64,000 nucleotides of DNA from positions 41,645,894 to 41,709,893 of the forward strand of contig CM019218.1 in the NCBI GenBank assembly GCA_009741485.1, in the 5' to 3' direction. The notes under the pieces are model-generated. The model was given only the letters and a program-made list of their open reading frames with translations, searched no databases and had not been told where the DNA came from. Position 1 is the stretch's first letter. Each line of letters begins with the position of its first letter. Below, in pieces: positions 37,066 through 46,500 of this stretch. Made by a program: the position numbers and the translations under genes. The stretch comes from Malurus cyaneus samueli (lineage: Eukaryota > Chordata > Aves > Passeriformes > Maluridae).

Positions 37066-37499
37066 CTCCCCTGCTGAGCAGGAGCACTGGGATATACCAG
37101 AAAAAAAGACAGAGAAGGAGAAATCCCTATAATGAGGGGATGCACAAAGGGTAGGAGTATCAAATATAAAGTGAGGTACTGTCCCAACCAGCTGGGAGGG
37201 CAATCTCTGCTGCGTGCCGGGACCTGGAGCAAGATGGGAATGCACACAGGTCACCCTGGGCAGAGACACCATGGCAAGGTCTCGGCCCGGGGAAACAGGA
37301 CTTCCCCAGGGAGCTCCGAACTGGGAATTGTTTGACTGGAAGCAACAAAAATATCCTCAGTGGTCTCCCTGACTTCCAGCTTGCCCAAGAGCTGTGCACG
37401 GCGGCCAGTTTGGAGGGCCTGGAATGTCCCTGCTCCCTGTCGTTTTCACCAGTCCTATCCATGACACAGCTACTCTCGAATCTGTCCCTCATTAGCGTA

Positions 37500-38200
37500 G
37501 CACATTGAGCAGAGAGCTGCCCCTCGCCGGCACAAAGGCCTCTCTCCGAGCTGTGACAGCAATGGAGGATGGGCGCCTGGGGCTTGTGCCGCCGCCAGGC
37601 CTGTTGCCCTCCGGGGCTTTCCCGATGCCACTGACCCACCCAGCCCCCGTGACCAGCGGCTCATTCCGCATATCCGTCCCGCGGCGGGGCGAGGGTGGCA
37701 GCGCTTGGTCAGGGCTGGAAGGCATTCGTCATCCCTTGGCTCGCTTCCTCCTCCGTCTGCCGGCCACTCCCTGCCTCCCTCCCTATTGTTTCCCAGTAGT
37801 TTTAGCTCCAGTAAAAGCTCATTCAGATTTTCACAAGACAGAACAAAGAAAGGTTTTGAAGTGCCGAGAGGCACTAGGCAACATCCCGACTTGCCTTCCT
37901 CCCTCCCCTCCAAAAATCTCAGCATCTTCCCAATTTTTTTTTCTTCCTGCGCCCTCCTCCCATATCCCTGACTCACGCAACAGTTCAACTAAGCACGACC
38001 AGCTGTTCCTTAAAAAGCACGGCTTCAAGATGGTTCCGCGCTCATGCCCGGGCAGCAGTAGGGAAAGTTTCGGGAGTTGCAGAGCGTGCTTTTGCCGCTG
38101 GTACGTACCTTGCTGTTGCCGTTGCTGCGCGGGGAGCGAGGGGGGCAGAGCTGGCGCCTTCCTTCTGCCGTTGCTATGCGACCGCTGCTGTCGTGCACAC
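37500..38200 (-). promoter_or_regulatory. RNH1: Second CpG-rich segment, alternative RNH1 promoter or exon
   Basis: GC-rich sequence with raised CpG has a strong minus-strand donor, CAGCAAG|GTACGT, with the exon end at 38,109. This could be the donor of a non-coding first exon of RNH1 joined to the start-codon exon at 34,682. An RFX X-box-like element GTTGCTATGCGAC lies at 38,170-38,182. Assignment to RNH1 rather than to a rightward gene is inferred. Confidence 0.4.
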
Positions 38201-38329
38201 AGAGCCTGCTGGAGGGAGGGAAGGAAGCACTTTTGGGCTCTGACGGCTTTTTTCCTCCCGTGGCAGCTCTTCAGGGCCTTGCGGAGCAAGCCCTGTGCGC
38301 ACTGTGTCTGTAAAATGTCGTAAAAACCC

Positions 38330-40890
38330 TTGTTGATGACAGAGGCGCGGCTTTAACTTCTTGCACCGAATCGTGTAGCCCCACGCCATGGTTTAGCCCT
38401 GAGCGAGGGAGTAGTTGCCACTGAAGGACCCATCTGAAAATTAGGGCACCACAGGGTTAAAGTGTGGGTAGAGACGGTGGAATTTGCGTAGGTTATCCGT
38501 TCTCTAGGCAAGTCCTGTCCTGCCAGGCCTAGTAGTGATGCTCAAGCTTAATGCTCACACTACCTGGAAGGGTCCCTGGGTAACAACCTTAATCGTGTAT
38601 CCCTAAAACTGCCCCTCAGTAGCAAGTATAGACTTCACTCCTACATCTCCTCCTCCCACATTCCCACTGGCTCTTCTCCTCTTTGAGGAAAACTCTGCTA
38701 TCACTCAAGCTGCATCTTGCAAAAATTGCGGGCTGAAGTAACCTGTTTTCTTCCCCCATCCTCAACAGTGTGAAGTTGGATTAATGTTTCAATAGCCTGC
38801 AAATGATCCAGAAGCAGAAGGTTGAATCTGCTTTTCCTTCCTGCAGCTGCAGATGCTGACAGAGATGATGGCGCTGCAGCCTGGGAAACAGAGCCTTTGT
38901 TGGGCCACAGGAGAAACACTAGAGGTTTTTTCCCCAGCTGCTTTTATTATCTTTCTTCTGGAAAAGACAGGAACAAATCACCAAGAGAGCTCAGTGAGCT
39001 AAAACCCACCTTCCTCGATGTCCAGAAGAGAGTTGAAAGCCAGAGAATGCACCTCTTCTCCATTCCCTCTAAGGAAAAGCAAGGTCATCCACACAGAGTT
39101 TGCTAGAACATTCCTTGTGCTTTGACGTCTGACCTGAAACCTGCTGAACCACAGGGAAGAGCTTGGGGATGGCCCAAGCTGCTGGCTTCAGTGCTTGCTA
39201 GAATACTCTCTGGCAGAAGCCTCTAGAGGACGAAGTCTAGTGTTTGTTAGAGGTTTCTGTCACGTGGACCTTCTGTACACTTCCTGCCCTGGGCAAAGCG
39301 CCCAAAACACTCTGGTCTGTGCTGGTGAAATACGAGACAGGCCAAATAGCCATGCCAAAAGGTTATGTGCTTCTATCACCTGGTCATCACTTTGGCTGCC
39401 CTCATTGTGGAAACAACAAAAAGCATCTCAGGAAAAATCTATTGCCCTTTCCCCAGCAAGCAGGACCAGGCTGTCTCACTCACTGAGATACACACAAGTC
39501 CAGAGGAAATGATGCAAAATGGGGCTGAGAAAGCCAACAGCAAACACCAGTGAGAAATACCTGTGTATGTCTTGCCACAGAAACAGTGGAAAACTCCTGG
39601 CATGGCAGCTGTGTCCATTTGGTTATTTGTACAGAATCAGGTTGATTCTTTGAGGAGTCCGGTAGTGACATCTGCCCTGTGTTCCCTTCTTTGTCGCAGT
39701 TTCCTGTTGTCCTTTCTGAGTTCATTCAAATTTAAGTCCTCTTGTTTCAGATCCTCTCCCTCTTTAGGTATTTCTAGCAGGGAGGGAGAGCATGGTGATG
39801 CCCATCTTTCCCCTGCTGCCTTTGGCATTGGCTTGAACACATCTGAGGATCTGAGGAAGGTGAGATGTCTCTCTGCATTTAAAATGAGTTTATTTTAAAA
39901 CTAAATTTATACACATAACTCTAGAGCAAACTTACAAAAGAATATTTAAATTAAGGCCATTAGTGTAAGCTGAAAACTTTGCCTTTTCCCCCTCTAGCAG
40001 TTTCCTGTTCTGTCCTCTCTGCTCTCACGATGCATCTGTGGATATACTTAACTGTAATTAAAGACAATAAACTTCTCAGTGACAGATCTTTTGCTAACTT
40101 GAATATGTGATCCCTACCAGAAAATTAATTCCATAAATTCAGCTGCAGCAATCAAAACAGTGAGTTGTAAGCATGTGCCTGGCTCCATTTGTTGCACCGA
40201 ATGATTTGTTTATATCCTACTTGATCCCTTGCTGGAAGCCATTTGTTCCTTGAGTTTGTTTGAGAACTTGGCATAAGGCTTTTTGGGATCAGGAAATGCA
40301 AAGCCTGGGTCATTCCTGAAGAGCTAGTGGGTTGACTAAGCACTGGGAACCAAAATATCTGTGGGGCTAGAATGGAGAACCTGACAGCGTGGCTTAACTG
40401 ATGCCTCAGGAGCTAAAAGAAAATAAAAGGTCAGTAAACTGATGGTGATAGCAAGCTGGTAAGTGAGGTGGCTGAGCAAGGTTTGTTTTTTTCAGCAAAT
40501 ACAGGCAACTCCTCAGCCTGACTTGTATGCGTGCACACACACATATGGATGCTCCATTCTGTGGCAGCTCATTATAGATTCCCACAAGAAAACCATTAGG
40601 GAGGAAATTCTTGCTGTTCTGATGTGGTCGCCTTGTTCTTGTAAAAGAAAAGCTGTTGTCTCCATTTTGCTCTGTTTTTGTTTTGGGGTGTGTGGTGGGC
40701 ATTATAATGAAGTAGTGCTGTGAGTATATGTGTAATATTTTATCCCTACGGATACAGTATTTCACCGTGGGCCCAGCGAAAATGGAGCCCCAAGAAAACG
40801 GTACTTTCCTGATCTGTTCACCAACCAGCACACCTGCAGTTAAAGTACCGTCAGAGGAATTTTTCTAACATCCCTGGTTTTTATCTTCCA
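38330..40890. other. Stretch without a recognised gene
   Basis: No frame here resembles a known protein. One short segment (39,777-39,859) is flanked by acceptor-like and donor-like sites and stays open in one frame, but it is out of phase with the terminal exon at 40.9 kb and is not called. No repeats of note are seen. Confidence 0.45.
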
Positions 40891-40896
40891 CCTCAG

Positions 40897-41017
40897 CCTG
40901 CGGCGGTCTTTGCCTGCCTGTCTGCAGAGGGCGGTGCAGCATCAGTTTGACCAGACTTACGATCCTCTGGTTTTCTCCATCATCCCGAAGCTGCCCGTGG
41001 TCAGCAAGATTCTATAG
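40897..41017 (+). CDS. Orphan terminal coding exon, unidentified
   Basis: A strong acceptor (ttttatcttccacctcag) is followed by an open frame of 39 codons ending in TAG at 41,015-41,017. The C-terminal part reads QFDQTYDPLVFSIIPKLPVV followed by SKIL. The composition is protein-like, with many high-GC codons, unlike the surrounding AT-rich sequence. I do not recognise the family and could not find matching upstream exons with compatible phase (the exon must follow a phase-2 intron). It may be the last exon of a small plus-strand gene starting near the 38.1-kb CpG segment, a lineage-specific gene, or a remnant. A second acceptor at 40,926 would shorten it. Confidence 0.4.
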
Positions 41018-41481
41018 GGGTTGAGGTTGAGATGGGGCCACAGCTAGAGGGGAAAATGAGAGGACCGGACCAGAGACATAAATGTATTTCACAATACGGT
41101 CTCTTCATGCCAGCTGTGTAGCAGCTGATGAAATAGGAGACTGCAATGGATTTCACTTTCCTGTTAAATCCTGCTGCCTAGGAAGACTTGAATCATTTGC
41201 TGAAGCTTTGAAGACCACTGTAGGGACAGCTGATTATTTCATGAGCTTGTACAGGACTCAGAAGCATGAGTCTAAATCAGCTTTGAAAGGAAAAAAAGAA
41301 ATCTTGAAGCTAAAAGAACCCAAACAGCCATACACTCATCTGTTTTTCAGATTTTAGTTTGCATGTTACCATTTCATTTCTGTGGAAAGGAGTGGTAGAT
41401 ATCCTCTGCTGGTAGTGACATCTTTCTCTTGTCTTCCTGAGAGTACCCAAGAGACCTCATGGGTGCGTATTCAAAAAAAAA

Positions 41482-41930
41482 TCACTTTGTATCCTAAAGT
41501 CACAAAGGTTGGAAAAGACCTCAAAATCATCGTGTCCATCCGGTAATCTAGCATCATTGCGTTCACCACTAAATCATAGCCCAAAGTGCCACATCCACAT
41601 ACCTTTTGAACACTTCCAGGAATGGTGATTCCAACACTTACCCGGGTAGCCTGTTCCAATGCCTGACCATCATTTCAGAGAAATTTTTTTTTCCTAATAT
41701 CCAATCATCTAAACCTCCCATGACACAACTTGAGGCCATTTCCTCTCATTCTTTAAATTGTTACCTGTGAGAAGAGATTCCCTCTCCTCACTAAAACTTC
41801 TTTCAGGTAGCTGTAGACAGTGATAGGGTCTCTCCTGAGCTTCCTCTGCTCCAGGCTAAACAACTCCAGTTCCCTCAGCTGCTCCCCATAAGACTGGTGC
41901 CCGAAGGAAGCCACTGTATCCTCTCTTCAA
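41482..41930 (-). mobile_element. CR1 retrotransposon fragment, minus orientation
   Basis: On the plus strand it reads the reverse complement of a CR1 3' region: cacaaaggttggaaaagacctc, tcatcgtgtccatcc, cctgttccaatgcctgacc, acttgaggccatttcctctc, then ctccaggctaaacaactccag. Both ends are diverged. Confidence 0.9.
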
Positions 41931-42228
41931 TCCAGTTCTTCTTTGTACTATCACAATTAATTCACTGCAAAGGTTTGGGGTAGGATATTTTGCAGTCTCC
42001 TCAGGTGTAGGCTATGAGCAGCTTGAAAGCTGAATTTCATTCTTTGTCATTGAAATCTGACAGAAAGGTCATTTCCTCATGCCTGTAACTGAGGAAAGTG
42101 CTCTGAATTATTTTCCCCATTGATTCCCAATTCTGTTTGTGTCTGGGATGGAAATGGGATGGAAATGCTTAATCCTGTGGGGTCGGATTTTTTCATGATA
42201 CACTTTCAGTTTTTAAAAACAGCTTCTC

Positions 42229-42296
42229 TTTTTTTTTTGTCTTGTTTTTTTTTTTTTTGTTTTTTTTTGTTTGTTTTTTTTTGTTTTTGTTTTTTC
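42229..42296. repeat. T-rich low-complexity tract
   Basis: Runs of 8-14 T are separated by single G or C bases. The tract yields a spurious Phe/Cys frame. Confidence 0.95.
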
Positions 42297-42726
42297 AGGC
42301 ATTTGGTTATTTCCTTGTGGCTTGGTGCAGTAGGATAGGAGCAGAATGTGAAGAATTTGAGTATCTGCCTGAACTTTGCACCTGGATAAATTCACAGAGC
42401 AAAGTCTTGACCTTTTACTAAATGGCACCTACATCAATGACTCCTTGAGGTGTTTTGCTTCTTAAATTTACTGAAGACAAATGAGTGTTTTGGCTCTACC
42501 TGGAGGCCCCCTGGAGAAGGGATCTCTAAAGGCTTTCCTGCTCTCGGGTTGGATGAGAAAGAGGGGGCTGGGGCCAGAGCTTTGTGGGAAGAACTGGATG
42601 CAGTGGGTGCTGCTCACTGTGGTGGCCTCATCCAATGTTCACTAAGGAAACAAAAGATCCTCTTGCAGTGCCAGGAATGCACAGACAGAGTTCTGCCTGC
42701 CTTAAGCATGGGATAGGCAAATGTAT

Positions 42727-43116
42727 CAGGAGCAGCTGAGATCACTTGATCTGCTCAGCCTGGAAGAGACTGAGGGGATGCCTCATTGCGATTAAAACTT
42801 CCTCATGAGGAGAAGAGGAGGGACAGGCACTGATCTTTTCTCTCTGGAGACTAGTGAGGGAATGGCCTGGAATTGTAGCCGGGGAGGTTTAGGTTGGATA
42901 TTGGAAGAAGGTTCTTTACTCAGAGCATGTTTGGGCACTGGAACAGGCTCCCCAGGGAAGTGGTCACAGCACAAGCCTGAGAGAGCTCAGGAAATGTTTG
43001 GACAATGCTCTCAGGCACGCAGGGTGACTTTTAGGGTGTTCTGTGTAGGGCTGAGTGTTGGATTCAATAATCCTTGTGGGTCTCTTCCAACTCAGCATAT
43101 CCTGTGTGAGTCTGTG
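42727..43116 (+). mobile_element. CR1 retrotransposon 3' end
   Basis: Recognisable CR1 blocks in order: tgctcagcctggaagagactgag, gaatggcctggaattg, aggtttaggttggatattgg, cactggaacaggctccccaggg, gtgggtctcttccaac and a worn terminal tgtgagtctgtg. It ends 125 bp from the tRNA gene. Confidence 0.9.
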
Positions 43117-43230
43117 GTCTTTAAGAATGTTAAGGAAACAAATAAGAATACAAGAATTCCAAAAAGCAAAACCAGTATTGCTCTGGTTTCCAAAAGAAGA
43201 CGGCAACGGCCTGGCAGTTGAAAGTGGGAG

Positions 43231-43235
43231 AAAAA
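43231..43235 (-). terminator. Pol III terminator of the tRNA-Ala gene
   Basis: A run of five T on the minus strand lies 5 bases beyond the 3' end of the tRNA. Confidence 0.85.
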
Positions 43236-43240
43236 TTAGC

Positions 43241-43313
43241 TGGAGAATGCGGGCATCGATCCCGCTACCTCTCGCATGCTAAGCGAGCGCTCTACCATTT
43301 GAGCTAATTCCCC
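43241..43313 (-). tRNA. tRNA-Ala (anticodon AGC)
   Basis: This is a complete 73-base tRNA without intron. The acceptor stem GGGGAAT pairs with ATTCTCC and includes the G3:U70 wobble pair that identifies alanine tRNAs. The D-arm is GCTC...GAGC. The anticodon stem CTCGC/GCGAG holds the loop TTAGCAT with anticodon AGC. The T-arm is GCGGG/CCCGC. The internal A box (TAGCTCAAATGG) and B box (GGGATCGATGCCC) are intact, the discriminator is A, and a T5 terminator follows. It looks functional. It is transcribed leftward, away from the CpG-island promoter that begins within about 40 bp of its 5' end. Confidence 0.97.
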
Positions 43314-43420
43314 GCCCTTGCACGGGGTTTTCCTGGAACAGTCATATTGACTTCTCGCGAGAGGCTGCGAGCCGCTGGCGGTTACACGTCCCGGTCGGGG
43401 TTCCCAGTGCGCCTGCGCGG

Positions 43421-43490
43421 GAGCGCGACGGCCGGGGCTCGGCAGCGGGCCGGGCTGGGCGCGCGCTGCGAGAGGAGGATGCGCCCCGCG
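43421..43490 (+). other. Candidate first exon of the rightward gene
   Basis: The exon is inferred from the promoter elements on its left and the donor GTGAGA at 43,491. It contains an ATG at 43,479 followed by CGC CCC GCG up to the junction. If joined to the candidate exon at 54,766, that frame stops within 20 codons and overlaps the signal-peptide start, so the ATG would act as an upstream ORF. With another partner exon it could be the real start. The 5' end is not defined. Confidence 0.45.
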
Positions 43491-43504
43491 GTGAGACCTG
43501 GAGC

Positions 43505-43536
43505 GGGAATGGGGCGGGAGTGGGAATGGGAACGGG
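43505..43536 (+). other. G-quadruplex-capable motif
   Basis: Six GGG runs (43,505; 43,511; 43,516; 43,522; 43,528; 43,534) are separated by loops of 1-3 bases on the plus strand, just inside the candidate first intron. Confidence 0.85.
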
Positions 43537-46500
43537 AACGGTGAGGGGCTGCAAAGGGATGTGTGTTTGGGGGTCGGGATGCGTAGGGCTGTGTGTGTGT
43601 GCGCGGAGGGTCTGAGCACCCGGCAGAGGCTCTGCCAGGGGCCTGGGCTGGTCCTTTGAGTCGCGGCGGGGCTGCATTGGGGTCAAAATAGAACGAAACA
43701 ACCAAACATACACTCCCCCCGCCCCAAATATCGAGCCCCCCAGCTGATGAAGGACGCAGGAGCTGCCCGGACGACCCCGGTTCGGAGCGGCTTCACCTTC
43801 CCATCGGCCCCTCACGGCCCTCGGGGCACAGAGCCCCCGCCACCCCCTGCGCTCCGCGGGGACTCGGGGTGACACTCGGCCTGGCTGGGCAGCCCCCAAG
43901 CCCCTGCTGCCATCCGGGCTGGGACATCCGGGCTGGGTCCCTGCGCCTGGCTGGGGCTGCTGGGGATGCCCGAGTTGCCTGGATGAGCAAACCTTCTGCG
44001 GGCGGTTGGTTCTCCCTGCCTTGCTTTACAATGTCTCCTTTGAAAACAACACCCAAAGAAGCGAAATCTGGCACCGTGGTGAATCGTGAGGTCTTTTCCC
44101 TCAAGAAATGGTTCCATTTGCTCTTGTGCTCCAGGTGGAGTAGAGTTAAAGGCAACAATGTCCCTGCTGGACAAGGAAGGAGATGCTGGTTCTGGAGCAG
44201 GGTGCTTCAGGTGCCTGTCGAAATGGCAAATGTGGGCATATGCTGGAGTCTTCTGGGTAGCTGCATTGACCAGATGTGATTTTGGTGCCCCATTTTGGAT
44301 GCAGGAAAAGGGGATGCCCTCAATCAAGGGGTGCATAGCAAAGCAGGTGAAAGCATTGGTTCATTTCTCTGTACGTGCTGTGCTAAGGAAGAGGAAGCTG
44401 TTGAGGGGCTTGCCATGTTTCATTAAAGCTGTGTTCAACAGCAGTGATATGCAGGACTTAGTGAAAACCTGTCATTTTGGTAAATGGTTTGCCGTGTGCT
44501 CAGTCACTTTTCTTCTCCTCTGATGTTCTTGAATAAGACAAGACAAAAACAAGAAAGCATTGATGGCCAGTGCAAAATACTTTCTGAACGTAGGGGATTG
44601 CAAGATAACCTTGTTGTATAACCTTGGTGGTGGCTGCCTAACACCTTGTTGGGAGAGCAGCAGAGTCCTGGGCTGAGCTGGTGGGGTTACAGGCAGTGAT
44701 CCCGGTCACCAAGTCACTGCAATTCACTGAGCCAGCAGGGAATTGGTGAGAGTGATGGACCTTGCTGTGGCTTTTGTCCCATCGAGTTCCTGGGTGCTTT
44801 ACAGGTTACTTTCCTGCAGTATTTTTCTACTTCTACCTTGGCTGTGATTAAGCCATCATTCTGTTGGATTCAAAACCATTCTCTGCTCAATTTTATACCC
44901 TTCCTAAGGGATTTGCCTTAGTTCTGCCTCTGATATACAAGTTACTTTTTTTGGATGTATTTGCTGAGCTATCCTCCTCCAGACTATGAATTTCTGATCA
45001 AACACTCCTATATATAAACAGCTTTGCAAATGAAATAGGTGTAAAATATTATTTATTTTATATGACAGGCTTCGGGCTCTGTGAAGAGGGTCTGCTTCTT
45101 GCAGAGTTTGCTTAATATCTTCTCTGAATGATATTTTATTGAAATAGTTGGAATTTTAAATTTACTCCTCTTTCATCCTTTTTGATATGTTGCATCTTAC
45201 TTTAAAAGATCTGTGAAGCATGACCTCAGAGCTCTTCGGAAACTCTCCTGTCTTTCATTTGTCGTTTTTACAGTTGTGAGTTTCCTTCTTGTTTTGTTTT
45301 TTTCTTCAGAGAGAAGATTGGCCAACAAGCATGTTCTGAAAGACATGTTTATCTTTAAAAAAAAAAACCCAACAGCGACCAAACAAGAGGCAGCCGCACC
45401 CATCCAGCAGTATGATTTCTTATCTTGAAGCTTGACTCATAATTCTGATGGCTCCTTACCCTTATCGAGCTTTTTGAAAAGAAAGTAGTTTTCTTAGCTA
45501 GGCTGTTCCCCTGCAAAGCACTGTGCTCGTATAAATTATTTTTTGTCTCATGTCTTTCTGTCTCTTTTACATCATCCTGAGCTGCAGAACCCCATAAACT
45601 TACCCTAGGCTTCTTTTTTCATTTTTTTTTTCTTTTTTTCTGATACGGAGAAAATAGGGAGATGCTTGAGAATATCTCCTGCTGACGAATCTCACCTCAG
45701 TGCACGCTGTAGTGTTTCACCAGCTCTGCTTTGCAAAGTGACTGCGTGGAGCTGGAAAATATGTTTCAGGCTGTGTTTTGCATAGATGCCTTCAGATGTG
45801 AGGTTTCACCGCCTGGGTGTTACATGTGTTTTTCCTGTCACGGGGCAGTCTGCCTCTGAATCGTTGCATTGCTGGCAGAGCAAATGCAGGGGCAGGGGGA
45901 AGAGAGGCCGGTCCTCAGACTTGCCTCATCAACCCCAGCCACAGTCCTCATTTGTGCCTTGTTTAGTTTAATAACAGGGTTATATGGTAGCTTTTCCCAT
46001 GGAAAAACCTCTTTTCTTCTTTTCTTTAGAATTAAAATCCCACCAAAGAATGTGTGTTAAGGTGGACTTTGAAACTCAAAAGCTTGTCAGTCCTTCACAG
46101 TCACACTGGAGTAATTATGGTGCTTTCCTCTCCTTCATTCTAATTGCAGGGGAGAGTAGTTCAGCTTCCTCAGCTCAGGCTATTGGAAGGACATGTCTGT
46201 GCTCTGCCAATGAGCTTTGTCCTTGCCTTCCCCTTTCTATCCACCACTTGCCCTGGCAGAGCTGTGTTCCTGAGTCTCCAGACCTGGGGCAAGCATTACT
46301 CAGGTTTTGGTGAATCTCTGTTTTCTCATGCTTCCTCTATGCTGAGATTAGAGAATTCCCCTTGCAGGTGACTGGGAATATACCACCTAAAGAAGCCTAC
46401 AGCTGCTCTGTGTAAAGAACAGCCCTCACAGATGCTGGAGTTGCAGAGCTGTCCGTGCAGCTATGTCGTAGGGTTGCTTGCTGCATCCTCTTTGGCTTTC

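Larger units (their letters stand above)
43330..43560 (+). promoter_or_regulatory. CpG-island promoter of a rightward gene
   Basis: Dense CpG sequence contains TCTCGCGAGA at 43,353-43,362 and an NRF1-like TGCGCCTGCGCGG at 43,408-43,420, both typical of housekeeping CpG-island promoters. A donor CCGCG|GTGAGA follows at 43,491. No TATA box is seen. The direction follows from the donor. A further GC-rich segment continues to about 43,990. Confidence 0.7.

Noticed and set aside
36544..37077. Phe/Pro/Ser-rich frames over 100 codons
   Set aside because: They are direct translations of the polypyrimidine tract, open in several frames at once.
37505..38323. 272-codon plus-strand open frame, the longest in the window
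   Set aside because: It spans a GC-rich region where stops are rare, has no recognisable domain, and runs through the candidate RNH1 5' exon on the other strand.
39777..39859. Possible exon with acceptor and GTGAGA donor
   Set aside because: Its open frame ends in phase 0, which does not fit the phase-2 junction of the 40.9-kb exon, and the peptide matches nothing I know.
45213..45428. 71-codon plus-strand frame with a hydrophobic stretch resembling a membrane anchor
   Set aside because: It starts with GTG rather than ATG, its hydrophobic part comes from T-rich sequence and its lysine run from an A11 tract. No supporting splice structure or family match was seen.
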